From a virus: 42,448 nucleotides of DNA. The notes under the pieces were generated by a model that saw only the letters and a list, made by a program, of their open reading frames with translations, ran no database searches and was not told the DNA's origin. The stretch covers positions 1 through 42,448 of the IMG/VR virus record IMGVR_UViG_3300042691_024286; one strand, 5' to 3'. Each line of letters starts with the position of its first letter. The first letter of the stretch is position 1. The position numbers and the translations under genes were made by a program. Below are positions 1-9,096 of the stretch, piece after piece.

Positions 1-1633
1 AATTAAGTCTTAAGTTATGATTGATTATCACATTATTTTGACCTTCCTTTAATTCATCCTTTATTTTCTTCTTTATATTTTCAACAGCTTCTTGTGTTGA
101 TTGAACTATTGAGGCTGTTGGGTCTACACCAGCTTGGTGGCCATGTTTTTTAAACATATCTAAAATCTCATTAAGTAATTCCATCAATTTTTCACCCCTA
201 ATAAACCCATATGTTCTTTCATTTTGATTTAAACCACTCAAAATTCTAGCTATCTTATCGGATGGTAACCCATCAAAATTCAAATTATCTACAATATTTA
301 ATGAATTTAAACTACTTAAAAATAAAAATTTATCTGAATATACCGTATAAACCGATTGTGGTTTATTGGCTGATTCAGCAACAGGTTTTGTAACAGTTGT
401 TGTTCTAGGGTTATTGATTGCTAATTTACCATATTTTTTATCGACACTATATTTTGATATGAGCGAGTCTAATGCCGCAAAATCTCTATACTTAATACTT
501 TCAATATTGTTTTCTGGTAAGTTTGGTCGGGTTAATGTACCCTGATAATTATTTAAATTAATACTTGGATTAAGTCTAAACATCCAACTTTTAATGTTCG
601 ATACAATATTTGAATCACTTAAGGCGCCACCAGCATTTGGTGTCGCTGGAACATTATTGTAAACAATTATTGTTGTTATGTTATTTTCGGTTTTTTGTTC
701 TGATGATGTATTATTTGTATCATAATATTTTATAACACCCCCAGAATTATAACCAGATATAATTTCATCAATAATTTTTAAAAATTCATTATAATTTGAT
801 GAATTAATATAATGTTTAACCGTATAATTTGTGTAAGAGCTTGATATGTATTGTGTTTTTGGTGAATATGTGTCTCTTGTTAAACCTAATTCACCCTTTC
901 TATTAAGCTGTTTTGATGCGTCATATAAAACAAGTTCAGCTGTAAAATTTTTATCGTTTACGCTTTTTTTAGGTGTATATTTTAAAAACATTTCACAAAT
1001 AAAATCAATCGGTATATCTGGATTTTCTGTGATAGTTGTTGTTTTTTCATTAACATTATAACTATTAGAAAATTGCGATAATTGTATAAAAGGGTAACTA
1101 GTTTTTCTAGTTTTCGCACCCTGATTAATATGATTTAATCTTATTAGTAATTCATTATCACCTAAAATTATTTGTTCGTTTGTGTAACCAGAAAAAAAAG
1201 TTTTACCCTTTTTAGGTATAACCTCAGAAATTGGTATAGTCTTTTGTAGATTATTTACAACATTTCGATATTCTTCTGTGAGTGTGACTTGGTCTATGGT
1301 ATACGGCCCAATAAACTCTAATTTTTGAGATAAGTCTTCATATGTTATTATTTTAACCAATTGACCCGCATTTGGTGTAACACCTATATTTTTAGGTAAA
1401 AATGGTTCACAAACATATTTGTCTCTTTCACTAAAATTTTGATATTTTGTTGAATACCAGGGATTATATTTTAATGTTGCAACTGCTATATCATCTTCTC
1501 TTTTAACATAATCTTGTATATCTTTTAAAGAAATAGCCTTACCTAAAACATCAATAGATATAGCTCTGATCCTACCCAAGTTTTGGGGATCCTCATTACT
1601 GAAACATATACCTATTTTATAGTCGGCTTTCAT
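1..1633 (-). CDS. Baseplate protein, gp5/VgrG-like N-terminus (3' end outside window)
   Basis: I translated this by hand from the reverse complement. The frame stays open for 544 codons and runs off the left edge, so the C-terminus is missing. The ATG at 1631-1633 overlaps the upstream stop as ATGA, which suggests translational coupling. The first residues (MKADYKIGICFSNEDPQNLG, then RIRA) resemble the OB-fold opening of phage baseplate hub proteins, where a short beta strand is followed by 'N.GRIRV'. Near the visible end there is a HQAGVDPTAS stretch, similar to His/Pro-rich segments of baseplate proteins, followed by a charged helix. It is the last visible gene of a structural operon starting at the late-type promoter at 4183-4192. 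The baseplate role is inferred from context and a weak motif; a hub or wedge subunit is possible. Confidence 0.55.
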   Translation of the reverse strand, partial: MKADYKIGICFSNEDPQNLGRIRAISIDVLGKAISLKDIQDYVKREDDIAVATLKYNPWYSTKYQNFSERDKYVCEPFLPKNIGVTPNAGQLVKIITYEDLSQKLEFIGPYTIDQVTLTEEYRNVVNNLQKTIPISEVIPKKGKTFFSGYTNEQIILGDNELLIRLNHINQGAKTRKTSYPFIQLSQFSNSYNVNEKTTTITENPDIPIDFICEMFLKYTPKKSVNDKNFTAELVLYDASKQLNRKGELGLTRDTYSPKTQYISSSYTNYTVKHYINSSNYNEFLKIIDEIISGYNSGGVIKYYDTNNTSSEQKTENNITTIIVYNNVPATPNAGGALSDSNIVSNIKSWMFRLNPSINLNNYQGTLTRPNLPENNIESIKYRDFAALDSLISKYSVDKKYGKLAINNPRTTTVTKPVAESANKPQSVYTVYSDKFLFLSSLNSLNIVDNLNFDGLPSDKIARILSGLNQNERTYGFIRGEKLMELLNEILDMFKKHGHQAGVDPTASIVQSTQEAVENIKKKIKDELKEGQNNVIINHNLRLN

Positions 1634-1869
1634 TTTTTATCTTCAAACTTTAATCGTTTTTGTAATTCATCATATACAGTATCATATGTAACTTCAAGTT
1701 CCTTTAATGTTTCAGTTAATTCTAATATTGTTGTTTTAATATTATTAAAATCAACCTCAAGGGTAACTAAAATATTCGCCAAATCTTTGTTTGATTTGTT
1801 TTTATGGTTATCTATGACATCCTGTAATTTTTCGTTTTTCATAAATACTGTATTATTGAATTTGTCCAT
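1630..1869 (-). CDS. Small coiled-coil protein between baseplate genes
   Basis: The product is 79 residues, highly charged and almost entirely helical, with heptad-like spacing of L/I/V (VTLEVDFNNIKTTILELTE and on to the end). I do not recognise the family. I chose the ATG at 1869 because AAGGA lies 5 nt upstream, although it overlaps the end of the 644-residue gene by 17 nt. An in-frame upstream start at 1902 would overlap by 50 nt, and a downstream ATG at 1842 would leave an 11-nt gap. The stop overlaps the next start as ATGA. Its place between two structural genes suggests a small virion component or assembly chaperone, but nothing in the sequence proves that. Confidence 0.6.
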   Translation of the reverse strand: MDKFNNTVFMKNEKLQDVIDNHKNKSNKDLANILVTLEVDFNNIKTTILELTETLKELEVTYDTVYDELQKRLKFEDKK

Positions 1870-3787
1870 ATCCTTGAACTGGGCCAACCGCAGAAATACC
1901 AAATGTTTGTATCGTTGAATTTGTTTTTATATGTGTAACCATTGTTTTAACAGTTTCTTCAATCGCAATCATCATGTTGTTTGGTGTACCATCTGGTAAA
2001 GTTGGCGCTGTTTCTATACCCTTCTCAGTTAAATTAGATTTGATGTCGTTTATCATAGACACACTATTCATTCCAGGTTTTATTGCACCAGCGATAAGTA
2101 CTAATGGTGGTGGTAACATTGGCATTGGGCCAAAATTAGATAGTTTTAGAAGTTTTAGAAGTTTATCTAAAACACCACCACAACCTCCACCTCCACCGCT
2201 AAATAAGCCAAGTAAACTTAGTAGTGATCTTAATGTTGCCAAATAATCCATACCACGTTGTTTTAAATATGCAATCGCTAACTCACCAGCCAATCTAGTT
2301 AAATCTGATTTTATCGCATCAAATATGTTTTGTATCAACATACTTGTTATAGTACCACCTATTTTTGATATTGACGGCATCATACTTTTTATAAAATCAT
2401 TGGTTGATTTTTTACCCGTGTCACCAGCTAAAACCGCATGTAATTTGGGTACTAAAACAATTTTTGGTGTTAATACCATTTGCATTAAAGCATATGGTAT
2501 TGCCTTTAATATATTTAATTGTAACTCAGCATTCATTGTTGGTAAATCAATAACAATATTTGTTTCACCTTGATTTATAGCGTTATTCGCGCCATTTTTT
2601 AACGCATTGTCAAAAAAATCAGCGGCTTTATCTGAGTTTGGTGAAATTTGTGAATTATCGTAATTTACACCTAAGGTATTTGTTTCTGGTAGTTGATTAT
2701 TAACGCTACCATCATAACTATATACATTGTTTTGATCCGCATTAGCGAAAAGTAATTCTAAACCAGATAATATATCATCTGGGTTTATATCCAGATCTAG
2801 ATCACCGCATGTTGCAAATCTAATAACACCCCTGGATTTTAAATCAGCATCCCTTTCAATTTCGTCTAAGTCATTAAAATCAAAATCAAAAGGATCGGTA
2901 GATTGATTTTGATTATCAAAATTTCCCAATCCACTTTGGTTTCCTAATAAATTTTCCCCATTAAATTTTGAATTTTGTAATAACGGGTCTTTTAATACAT
3001 TATTAGCTGATTGATCTGGCGTACCAGTGTCTCCGTCAGATTCAGAACAAAACCCAAATATCTTTTGGAGTGCTTTGATTACACCACTTTGTTTTCTAAT
3101 TTCTATTTTGTTTTTGTTGGCCTTTAATGAGACCGCACCAGTTATAATGTCAGCTAGTATTGTTGTGAAATTAACTGTATTAAATATTGGTTGTATGGCA
3201 TCGATATAATCACTTAACCATTGTCTGTACAACTTATTTTCATAAAATTCACCAAATTTAAACACCAATGTGTTTGGTGTTTTTGCGTAAACTTTAAATA
3301 AAACATTACCATTGTATGTCATTTCAACTGGATTAATTGATCCAACCCCTTGAGATTTATATAATAGGTAATTTACGTGTTTTTTTGGGTCGTTACCCTC
3401 GTACATAAGTTTTCCAACTCTACCATCTGGATCCACCCCAAATAAACCAAATGGGTCAATTTCACTTTTCTCAATTTCAATACCAATTGATGATTTTGTT
3501 GTGTATTTTGTTGGTATTATTAAAGTATCATCGCAACCAAATTGAGCTAATAAGGCTTTTTTTATTATTTTATTTAGTTCATCGGTTTTTTTTAGTTTTG
3601 ATAAACTACCTTTTAAAATAATATTTTTAAATTGTTTTTGACCTTTTGTTGCTTTTACCAATTCAAATAAAAAATCAACGAAGTCCATGTTATTTAACTT
3701 TCTTGAAGTTTCACTTTCAAGAGGTCTAACTGAACGACTATTAAAAAGTGATCGATATCTCGAAAATATTTCACTTTGCTGACTCAT
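1853..3787 (-). CDS. Large virion structural protein, probably baseplate
   Basis: This is a 644-residue protein with no enzymatic motif that I can see. The N-terminal third is mixed alpha/beta. The middle (about 255-400) is Asn/Asp/Gln-rich and probably flexible. A hydrophobic alanine-rich stretch around 440-540 ends in a glycine run with one cysteine (SGGGGGCGG), followed by a Leu/Pro-rich segment (MPMLPPPLVL). The C-terminus (FGISAVGPVQGYGQIQ) is glycine-rich. The start shares one base with the stop of the 126-residue gene (TAATG), so the two are probably coupled. It lies in a structural operon behind a late-type promoter and before a baseplate-like gene. Family not recognised; the structural role is inferred from size, composition and position. 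Confidence 0.55.
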   Translation of the reverse strand: MSQQSEIFSRYRSLFNSRSVRPLESETSRKLNNMDFVDFLFELVKATKGQKQFKNIILKGSLSKLKKTDELNKIIKKALLAQFGCDDTLIIPTKYTTKSSIGIEIEKSEIDPFGLFGVDPDGRVGKLMYEGNDPKKHVNYLLYKSQGVGSINPVEMTYNGNVLFKVYAKTPNTLVFKFGEFYENKLYRQWLSDYIDAIQPIFNTVNFTTILADIITGAVSLKANKNKIEIRKQSGVIKALQKIFGFCSESDGDTGTPDQSANNVLKDPLLQNSKFNGENLLGNQSGLGNFDNQNQSTDPFDFDFNDLDEIERDADLKSRGVIRFATCGDLDLDINPDDILSGLELLFANADQNNVYSYDGSVNNQLPETNTLGVNYDNSQISPNSDKAADFFDNALKNGANNAINQGETNIVIDLPTMNAELQLNILKAIPYALMQMVLTPKIVLVPKLHAVLAGDTGKKSTNDFIKSMMPSISKIGGTITSMLIQNIFDAIKSDLTRLAGELAIAYLKQRGMDYLATLRSLLSLLGLFSGGGGGCGGVLDKLLKLLKLSNFGPMPMLPPPLVLIAGAIKPGMNSVSMINDIKSNLTEKGIETAPTLPDGTPNNMMIAIEETVKTMVTHIKTNSTIQTFGISAVGPVQGYGQIQ

Positions 3788-4167
3788 TATTCGTATTCTT
3801 TTTCATTATCAGAATTATTTTGTTTCTTTAAAAACTCTTCAGCCCATTTTCTATCTTCCTCAGTGATAACCATAGGTGCACCACCTTCTCCAGAACCACC
3901 TTTACCGTTCTTATATAAAATGTCGCTTTGAATTTTAATTAACCTTAGTTTTTTCTCAATTGTACCATCAATAATCTTTAATAGATCATTTGTGATTTTA
4001 CCAACTAAAGCTATATCTGAATTTTCGTTGATGTCTTTACTAAATTTCTTGTAAGCTGTTAAAGCTTTATTCCTTTCATCGACAATTTCATTGTATGTTT
4101 CTTGCATAAGCTCTTTCATGCTTTCTTCTGAAACATCAATTTTTTTCTTTTTTTGATTAACAATCAT
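3787..4167 (-). CDS. Small charged helical protein, first gene of the structural operon
   Basis: The product is 126 residues. It opens with a lysine cluster (QKKKKIDVSEE), continues as a long helix, then a Gly-rich turn (GKGGSGEGG) and an acidic tail ending NEKEYE. I do not recognise it. I use the ATG at 4167 rather than the in-frame GTG at 4194, because the GTG overlaps the late-type promoter box at 4183-4192 and the sigma-factor stop. With the ATG start the box lies about 16 nt upstream, as at other promoters in this window. It is the first gene of the run 4167 to 1 and shares one base with the next start. Likely roles are a small structural protein or assembly factor. Confidence 0.6.
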   Translation of the reverse strand: MIVNQKKKKIDVSEESMKELMQETYNEIVDERNKALTAYKKFSKDINENSDIALVGKITNDLLKIIDGTIEKKLRLIKIQSDILYKNGKGGSGEGGAPMVITEEDRKWAEEFLKKQNNSDNEKEYE

Positions 4168-4182
4168 AGTATTAGTTTTAAC

Positions 4183-4192
4183 TATAAATATC
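4183..4192 (-). promoter_or_regulatory. Late-type promoter box GATATTTATA
   Basis: Read on the minus strand the box is GATATTTATA, 15-16 nt before the ATG at 4167. The same (GA/AC)TATTTAT motif precedes most structural transcription units in this window in both orientations. It overlaps the last codons and stop of the sigma-factor gene, so the structural operon would be separable from the genes upstream. Confidence 0.6.
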
Positions 4193-4904
4193 ACTCATCT
4201 AAATATCTATCCTTAAATAAGCCATATAAACTTTTATATCTTTTCATGCTGTTTCTAATTTCTTTTGTGTTCAAACCAGTCATGTTTCTAATATACAATA
4301 AAATTAAGTTTTTATTGAACTTGGTTGAGTTTTTACCATTATCGTTTTGAGTGAAAAGTTCTTTCCAATCTTCCAATATTTTAACAAGAGAGTGCCCAAC
4401 TTTAAATTCGTTATCACTTAAATTATCATCTTTAAGTTCATCCTTTATTGACATACATAATTTATCTATAAAATCAGATAAGTCAATTTCTTGCTCATCA
4501 ATTCTATACAGTAAGTCGTCTCGTCTTAAAAATTCTTGTTCACCGTCATCTATATTGGTAAAAGAAGTATTTTTTTTATACTCCTTCATCATTTCGTTGT
4601 ACAAGTAGTTCTTACAGACGGTACCAAAATATGAGAATGATTTATTACCCTTTTCTGGTTTAAATTTATCAAACTTTGTCATTAAAAAAGACAAAGTGTC
4701 TGCGTGTAAATCGTTAAATTCGTATGATTGTCGATATAATTTATAAGTCCTAATAATACTTTCGATCATTTTATTGATCGGTTCTTGTAAAAACTCACGA
4801 TAAATTTTTTCTTTCTCCGCTACCGTCTTAGCATTCAAGAAAGCAACAACCGCTGACTCCTGATCTACGCCATAATAATTGCGGTCTTTTTTCTTTCTTG
4901 ACAT
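4191..4904 (-). CDS. gp55-like late sigma factor
   Basis: This 237-residue protein resembles T4 gp55-type late sigma factors. Residues about 40-110 look like sigma region 2: EFNDLHADTLSFLMTKFDKF, a proline, then a basic turn and FSYFGTVCKNYLYNEMMKEY. This follows the family pattern of D-L, then F-D-x-x-K, then FSYF, then a long helix. No recognisable region 4 helix-turn-helix follows, as in gp55, although residues 195-237 are helical and basic. Gp55 proteins guide host RNA polymerase to late promoters, usually with a sliding-clamp partner, which is not in the window. It probably recognises the TATTTAT motif described here. It lies 2 nt after the glycosyltransferase gene and directly before a late-type promoter. 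Confidence 0.75.
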   Translation of the reverse strand: MSRKKKDRNYYGVDQESAVVAFLNAKTVAEKEKIYREFLQEPINKMIESIIRTYKLYRQSYEFNDLHADTLSFLMTKFDKFKPEKGNKSFSYFGTVCKNYLYNEMMKEYKKNTSFTNIDDGEQEFLRRDDLLYRIDEQEIDLSDFIDKLCMSIKDELKDDNLSDNEFKVGHSLVKILEDWKELFTQNDNGKNSTKFNKNLILLYIRNMTGLNTKEIRNSMKRYKSLYGLFKDRYLDE

Positions 4905-4906
4905 GT

Positions 4907-5731
4907 TTAAGTCGTTTCATTTTCTTCGTATATTATTGGTCTATCTTCAGTGTAGAAAAATTCTTTTTTAGCAGCTTCCATCCAGAACTTAGCTTCTTGT
5001 GGTGAAATTTGCATACCAGGAATTTCACTATTTTTGTATTCCCAGAATAGTGAACCAGGTCTCATATTTACGTGTTTATAACCAATTTTAGGGATAACCA
5101 TGATATTTCTACCACCATTAGTAAATCTTAATAAGAATTCGTAGTTAAACGTTAGTTTAAATGATGGTTTGTAACCACCAACAGATTTAAACACTTCGGT
5201 TTTAACAACCATACCATCTGGATTGATATTCGGAAACTCATTTAAAACTTCATGATCAATTTGTCCGAGAGTATCGGAAAAGTTGTAAGCCCAAGCCGCT
5301 TCATTGGTAAAGCCAACAAAGTTATTTTCATTAGTAACATCAGTTATGATCGGTAAAAACATGTCAATTTCGGGGTAGGCCTCTGTATATTTTTTAACGT
5401 TATTAAACCAATTAACTGAATATTCATCATCAAATTCTAAAAAGCTAAAATATTTTGTTTCAATATTTTTTGCAGCCTCATTTATTTGGTTTTGGAATGA
5501 TTTACCCGTTTTATTTTCAAGTAATGTGACGTGGAAAGAATATTTTGAAAAATCAAAGTTTTTCAAAACCTCTTTAACCTCAGCACATCCGCATCTAACA
5601 ATCATTACATTTGATGGGTGTACGTTATTGTTTTCGATACTATTTAAAGCACCGCTTAATAATTCATTAAATTTTTCATCCGCAACGGAGTGAACTGGGA
5701 TAACAACTGTTAAGTCTATATTAGTTTTCAT
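4907..5731 (-). CDS. GT2-type glycosyltransferase
   Basis: The 274-residue product has the GT-A fold signature of family 2. It starts with a Rossmann-like strand (LTVVIPVHSV) and has a nucleotide-sugar binding half up to about residue 120. An acidic metal-binding motif (FLEFDDEYS) stands where the DxD is expected. The later DGMVVKTEVFKSVGGY segment matches the acceptor-side region of GT2 enzymes. There is no membrane segment, so it is probably a soluble cytoplasmic enzyme that transfers a sugar from a nucleotide donor. The start overlaps the upstream glycosyltransferase by 11 nt. Donor and acceptor cannot be read from the sequence. It closes the glycan cassette, just before the sigma-factor gene. 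Confidence 0.8.
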   Translation of the reverse strand: MKTNIDLTVVIPVHSVADEKFNELLSGALNSIENNNVHPSNVMIVRCGCAEVKEVLKNFDFSKYSFHVTLLENKTGKSFQNQINEAAKNIETKYFSFLEFDDEYSVNWFNNVKKYTEAYPEIDMFLPIITDVTNENNFVGFTNEAAWAYNFSDTLGQIDHEVLNEFPNINPDGMVVKTEVFKSVGGYKPSFKLTFNYEFLLRFTNGGRNIMVIPKIGYKHVNMRPGSLFWEYKNSEIPGMQISPQEAKFWMEAAKKEFFYTEDRPIIYEENETT

Positions 5732-6797
5732 TAGTTTCTAGTGTTTTTTCAAAGGTTTCTTTTATTCTATTAAGTCTAACCAAACACTTTTCAAACATCG
5801 TGTTGTAGACTTCAATTGTAGCTTTTTCAAATAGTTCGATTGTATATTTACCTTCAACAGTTTCGTTTACTTTTGATAAGTTTTCTGGTAAACTATCTTC
5901 CATCCAATTTTTAATGTAATTAAAAGCCAAATCAGCTATTTGATTTTCATCATAAACCCAAATACCATTATCATCACCCATCCATTCTGGGATAATATTT
6001 GGAACTTTACCTATAACAGGTACATTGCACTTCATAGATTCAACTGGGAAAGTACCAAATGTACTATCATCGTCAATCCAAATAGAGAGTGCGCATTCTT
6101 TTAAATTTTTTGCGAAATCACTTTCGGTCATACCGTGCATATCTTTAAATGATATAAAACGATACAATGGGTATTTTAAATAAAAACTTTTAATAATTTT
6201 TGCTGCTTTTCTCTGATCTCTACAATGAATAGCAATAACGGGCATTTGTGGTTTTTCACTTGGTGAAAAATATTCGGGAATACCAGGGTTAACAAACTCA
6301 ATACTGCTAGTCGGTACCAATTCGCTTATAGTGTCGGCTAGTGTTTTTGAAGTTGTTAAGCAAGTCATAACATCAAAATCTAACCAAGATTTACCTGGTG
6401 AAAAACTATCTAACAAATAATCATAAGATTGTGTTAATATGACTTTTTGAACTGGTAATTGTAATATTTGTTCAAAAACATTACCATATATTTCGGGTAC
6501 CACAATAATATCTTGGGGCCCAACAGTTAAATCATTATTTTCGATTGATTTATGTTCCAGCTCATCATATTCCTCACCCAACCAGCTACCGACTTTGATG
6601 TAATCGTTTTTTTCGTGTAGTATATTAATTGTGTAGCCAGCGTTTTTTAATATTAAAGCTTGTCTATAAATGTATGATACACTCGCTCTAGCTGTACCTT
6701 TTGTGTCTGGCGATAAAAATACGATTTTACTTTCTTTGTTTTTTACTTTTTCAATCGCACTTTCAATGTTTTTTAATGTCTCGTTTATTTTTTCCAT
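5721..6797 (-). CDS. GT-B glycosyltransferase (GT4-like)
   Basis: The 358-residue product has two Rossmann-like halves typical of GT-B enzymes. The N-terminal half contains IVFLSPDTKG and SVSYIYRQALILKNAGYTIN, the usual 'long helix after the first strand' pattern. The C-terminal half contains STFGTFPVESMKCNVPVIG, which matches the donor-binding E-x7-E region of GT4 proteins (FG.FP.E.M.C..PVI). The C-terminal 40 residues are a charged helix. The start is 1 nt from the stop of the HAD-like gene, so it sits in the same operon. It probably transfers a hexose from a nucleotide sugar, but the substrate is unknown. Confidence 0.75.
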   Translation of the reverse strand: MEKINETLKNIESAIEKVKNKESKIVFLSPDTKGTARASVSYIYRQALILKNAGYTINILHEKNDYIKVGSWLGEEYDELEHKSIENNDLTVGPQDIIVVPEIYGNVFEQILQLPVQKVILTQSYDYLLDSFSPGKSWLDFDVMTCLTTSKTLADTISELVPTSSIEFVNPGIPEYFSPSEKPQMPVIAIHCRDQRKAAKIIKSFYLKYPLYRFISFKDMHGMTESDFAKNLKECALSIWIDDDSTFGTFPVESMKCNVPVIGKVPNIIPEWMGDDNGIWVYDENQIADLAFNYIKNWMEDSLPENLSKVNETVEGKYTIELFEKATIEVYNTMFEKCLVRLNRIKETFEKTLETNEN

Positions 6798-6798
6798 T

Positions 6799-7437
6799 TT
6801 AAACTTTTTCTTTTATCATTTTTATTATTTTTTTCAAATTTTTGAAGTCATTAAGATCAATTATAGTAAAATCTGATTTTATGTCAAGATTAAAATCATT
6901 ATTAACTTTTATTGACGTTTTACCTTTTGGTTTTTTCTTTAATATCTTAGGGTTATCAGTTATTAGTACATCAACATTATCCCAATATCCTTTGTCATCT
7001 TTTGGAAAAGAAATCGTATCGAAATCAAACCCATTTTTTGATAAGAAAAATAATGTAGCACATTTTGATCTGGGGGATTCTTTGTTTACTAGAACGATTT
7101 TAACTTTTAACTTTTTTTCGTAGTCTTTTAGTTTTCGAACTATACCATCTATTGTCTCTTCGGATCTACCAAATATCTCAAAAGACGCCTCATGATACAT
7201 AAACTCATATACGTTAAATTCTTCATTTACCTCATTTAATGGTAAGTCTTCCGCCGATTCTTTAGTCACATCAAATTCCTGAACTATTTCAGTTGAAACT
7301 CGATTTGGAAAGGATGATTCTAGATCATATGGGTTGATAGGTTCGAGGCAGTCCTCTTCCGTTAAAAGGGTATAAGCCTTTTTTAACTGACTAATGTGAT
7401 CTCTAATAATATTATTGATTGTAATACCAATAACCAT
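6799..7437 (-). CDS. HAD-like protein with degenerate catalytic motif
   Basis: The 212-residue product looks like phage HAD-superfamily proteins of the deoxynucleotidase type. It has an N-terminal strand followed by RDHISQL, a central cap-like region rich in acidic residues, and a C-terminal half with a KESPRSKCATLFFLSKNGF segment. VDVLITDNPKIL follows, where HAD enzymes carry their last acidic motif. The first motif reads GITINNIIRD, so the usual DxD nucleophile pair is not seen. It may therefore be an inactive scaffold or binding protein. The 58 nt upstream (7438-7495) hold only AT-rich sequence with a small imperfect hairpin and no clear promoter. Fold assignment is by pattern only. Confidence 0.5.
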   Translation of the reverse strand: MVIGITINNIIRDHISQLKKAYTLLTEEDCLEPINPYDLESSFPNRVSTEIVQEFDVTKESAEDLPLNEVNEEFNVYEFMYHEASFEIFGRSEETIDGIVRKLKDYEKKLKVKIVLVNKESPRSKCATLFFLSKNGFDFDTISFPKDDKGYWDNVDVLITDNPKILKKKPKGKTSIKVNNDFNLDIKSDFTIIDLNDFKNLKKIIKMIKEKV

Positions 7438-7495
7438 AAAATATATGTTTAATTAGCATAAATCTATGATTAAATGGTCTAAAGTAAACCCTATT

Positions 7496-8233
7496 TTACT
7501 TTTCCCTAAAAATCTGTTCGATTTTCTTGATTAAAGGATTTCTAACAACGTCTTCTTCACCTAAGGTAATTGTACCAACCTCATCAAAGTCTTTAAATTT
7601 GTTTATAATAAAATTTAATGAACTTTCAGATTTTTTCTTCATGTCAATTTGGTTTTCATCCCCAAGAAAAATCATTTTTGAGTTTTCACCCAGACGTGTC
7701 ATTATAGTTCTTATATTATCTATTGATATATTTTGAGCCTCATCAATAATTGTGATTGAATTATCTATGTTAATACCCCGCATGTACGCTATTGGTAGCT
7801 CCTCTATCATTCCAGCGGCCCTTAAAGCCTCCACATTGTACTTACCAATTACCTTTTCAAAATTATGCATAAAGGAGTACATAAAAGGCTCCATTTTTTC
7901 TTTCATAGTTCCCTTTAAAAACCCAATCTCCTCGTCTTTTAGAGTGGTTACGGATTTAACAATAACAATTTTTTTATATCTTGGGTCGTGTTTTAATAAT
8001 TCTAATGCAACAGCACAGGATAAAAATGTTTTACCCGTACCTGGTAACCCAGAACATATTACTATTTCTTTTGATTTTATTTCATTTACCAACTTCTTTT
8101 GGTTGGGTGTTTTTGATTTTATATCAATTTTGATTTTATCAAATATATTGTTTCCGTGACCACGATTTATAGCTTCAAGTGCTTCTTGTTCCTCTTCAGG
8201 TGTTAGTTTTTTTCTTCTTCTTTGGTTGCCCAT
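7496..8233 (-). CDS. phoH: PhoH-like ATPase
   Basis: The 245-residue product has the full PhoH P-loop core: Walker A GLPGTGKT at 62-69, then SVTTLKDEEIGFLKGTMKEK, which is typical of PhoH. Walker B is ITIIDEAQN at about 160-168, and LGDENQID follows as the sensor region. The basic N-terminus (RRRKKL) is followed by an acidic helix. PhoH proteins are common in T4-like phages and bind or hydrolyse ATP, perhaps as RNA helicases or with toxin-type RNases; the phage role is not settled. The start overlaps the end of the HAD gene by 31 nt. Its presence among glycan genes suggests a mixed early/middle operon rather than a glycan function. Confidence 0.88.
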   Translation of the reverse strand: MGNQRRRKKLTPEEEQEALEAINRGHGNNIFDKIKIDIKSKTPNQKKLVNEIKSKEIVICSGLPGTGKTFLSCAVALELLKHDPRYKKIVIVKSVTTLKDEEIGFLKGTMKEKMEPFMYSFMHNFEKVIGKYNVEALRAAGMIEELPIAYMRGINIDNSITIIDEAQNISIDNIRTIMTRLGENSKMIFLGDENQIDMKKKSESSLNFIINKFKDFDEVGTITLGEEDVVRNPLIKKIEQIFREK

Positions 8234-8529
8234 ATAATAAGTTTTTCGTTAATTTCATTTATTGTTTTATCGTCAATAAGCAAATCAAATGCTGGTTTAC
8301 CTATCATAAAATTATGATATTTAGCGCCCCAACTATCTAATTGATTTTTTGTTAAACCATAATGGTCAATTCCAGATACAGATCCTCTGGCTGTCCAATA
8401 AGTTATTGTATGACCACTATCATAAAGTTTATTTATTAGTGATATTTTTGAGTAAACAGGTTCGGCATTTTCATAATCAGTACCGATTGTTTTTGTTATT
8501 GTATTATCAACATCTACGTATATATTCAT
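8203..8529 (-). CDS. Small HAD-superfamily phosphatase
   Basis: The 108-residue product starts with an intact HAD motif I, MNIYVDVDNTIT (nucleophile DxD at residues 6-8). Motif II is seen in TYWTARG, and a late acidic motif in FDLLIDDKTIN. No cap domain is present, as expected for small HAD proteins found in polysaccharide gene clusters. It could dephosphorylate a sugar or nonulosonate phosphate intermediate, which would fit the adjacent NeuB/NeuA genes, but the substrate is inference. The start shares one base with the methyltransferase stop, and the end overlaps PhoH by 31 nt. Confidence 0.75.
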   Translation of the reverse strand: MNIYVDVDNTITKTIGTDYENAEPVYSKISLINKLYDSGHTITYWTARGSVSGIDHYGLTKNQLDSWGAKYHNFMIGKPAFDLLIDDKTINEINEKLIIWATKEEEKN

Positions 8530-9095
8530 TATTTAAGTATTTTAATTCCATAACTAACACAACCATCATTTGCTTTGATTGATATAGTTTGATTGTATTT
8601 TTTACAAAAATCATTTACAGCTTTATTCACACCAAAATTATAAACATTTTTTGTTTTTTCAAAGTTCTGTTCATAATCATGGCCCATAATATAACCGCCA
8701 TTTTTTATTTTTTTATAAGACACTTCCAAATCATTCATGCAACCATCATAACTATGATCTGCGTCAACATAAATAACGTCAAAGTAATTATCTTCATACT
8801 TCAACAACACTGAAGTGGTATAATCTTTATGTATTTTTACGTTAGATAATTTTGAAAATTTGAGGTTAACTGAATTGTATAAATCACCACCGTTAATTCT
8901 TAAAATATTATTACCATCAACATCACCAGACATTATGGTTTTGTTTTCCCAAAGATCAATTAAAACAAGTTCTTTTGGTTCACATATGTTTAATATTGTT
9001 TGAGAGAAGTCACCATTAAAGACACCTAATTCAGCAATTATTAAATTTTTAGGTAAATCCGATAACATTAAATTTCTATTTTCGTATACTTTCAT
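8529..9095 (-). CDS. Class I SAM-dependent methyltransferase
   Basis: The 188-residue product has a class I methyltransferase core. Motif I is IIAELGVFNGDFSQ (residues about 18-31), which binds S-adenosylmethionine. A post-I acidic residue lies in LVLIDLW, and the following region FDVIYVDADHSYDG matches the Methyltransf_24 group found beside glycosyltransferases. These enzymes often methylate sugars in surface polysaccharides. It lies 1 nt after the next glycosyltransferase gene and shares a base with the HAD gene, so it is firmly in the glycan operon. A DNA or small-molecule target is not excluded. Confidence 0.8.
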   Translation of the reverse strand: MKVYENRNLMLSDLPKNLIIAELGVFNGDFSQTILNICEPKELVLIDLWENKTIMSGDVDGNNILRINGGDLYNSVNLKFSKLSNVKIHKDYTTSVLLKYEDNYFDVIYVDADHSYDGCMNDLEVSYKKIKNGGYIMGHDYEQNFEKTKNVYNFGVNKAVNDFCKKYNQTISIKANDGCVSYGIKILK

Positions 9096-9096
9096 T

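Noticed and set aside
7752-8159. 135-codon open frame on the plus strand
   Set aside because: It is antisense to the conserved PhoH ATPase core and has no leader, promoter or recognisable motif.
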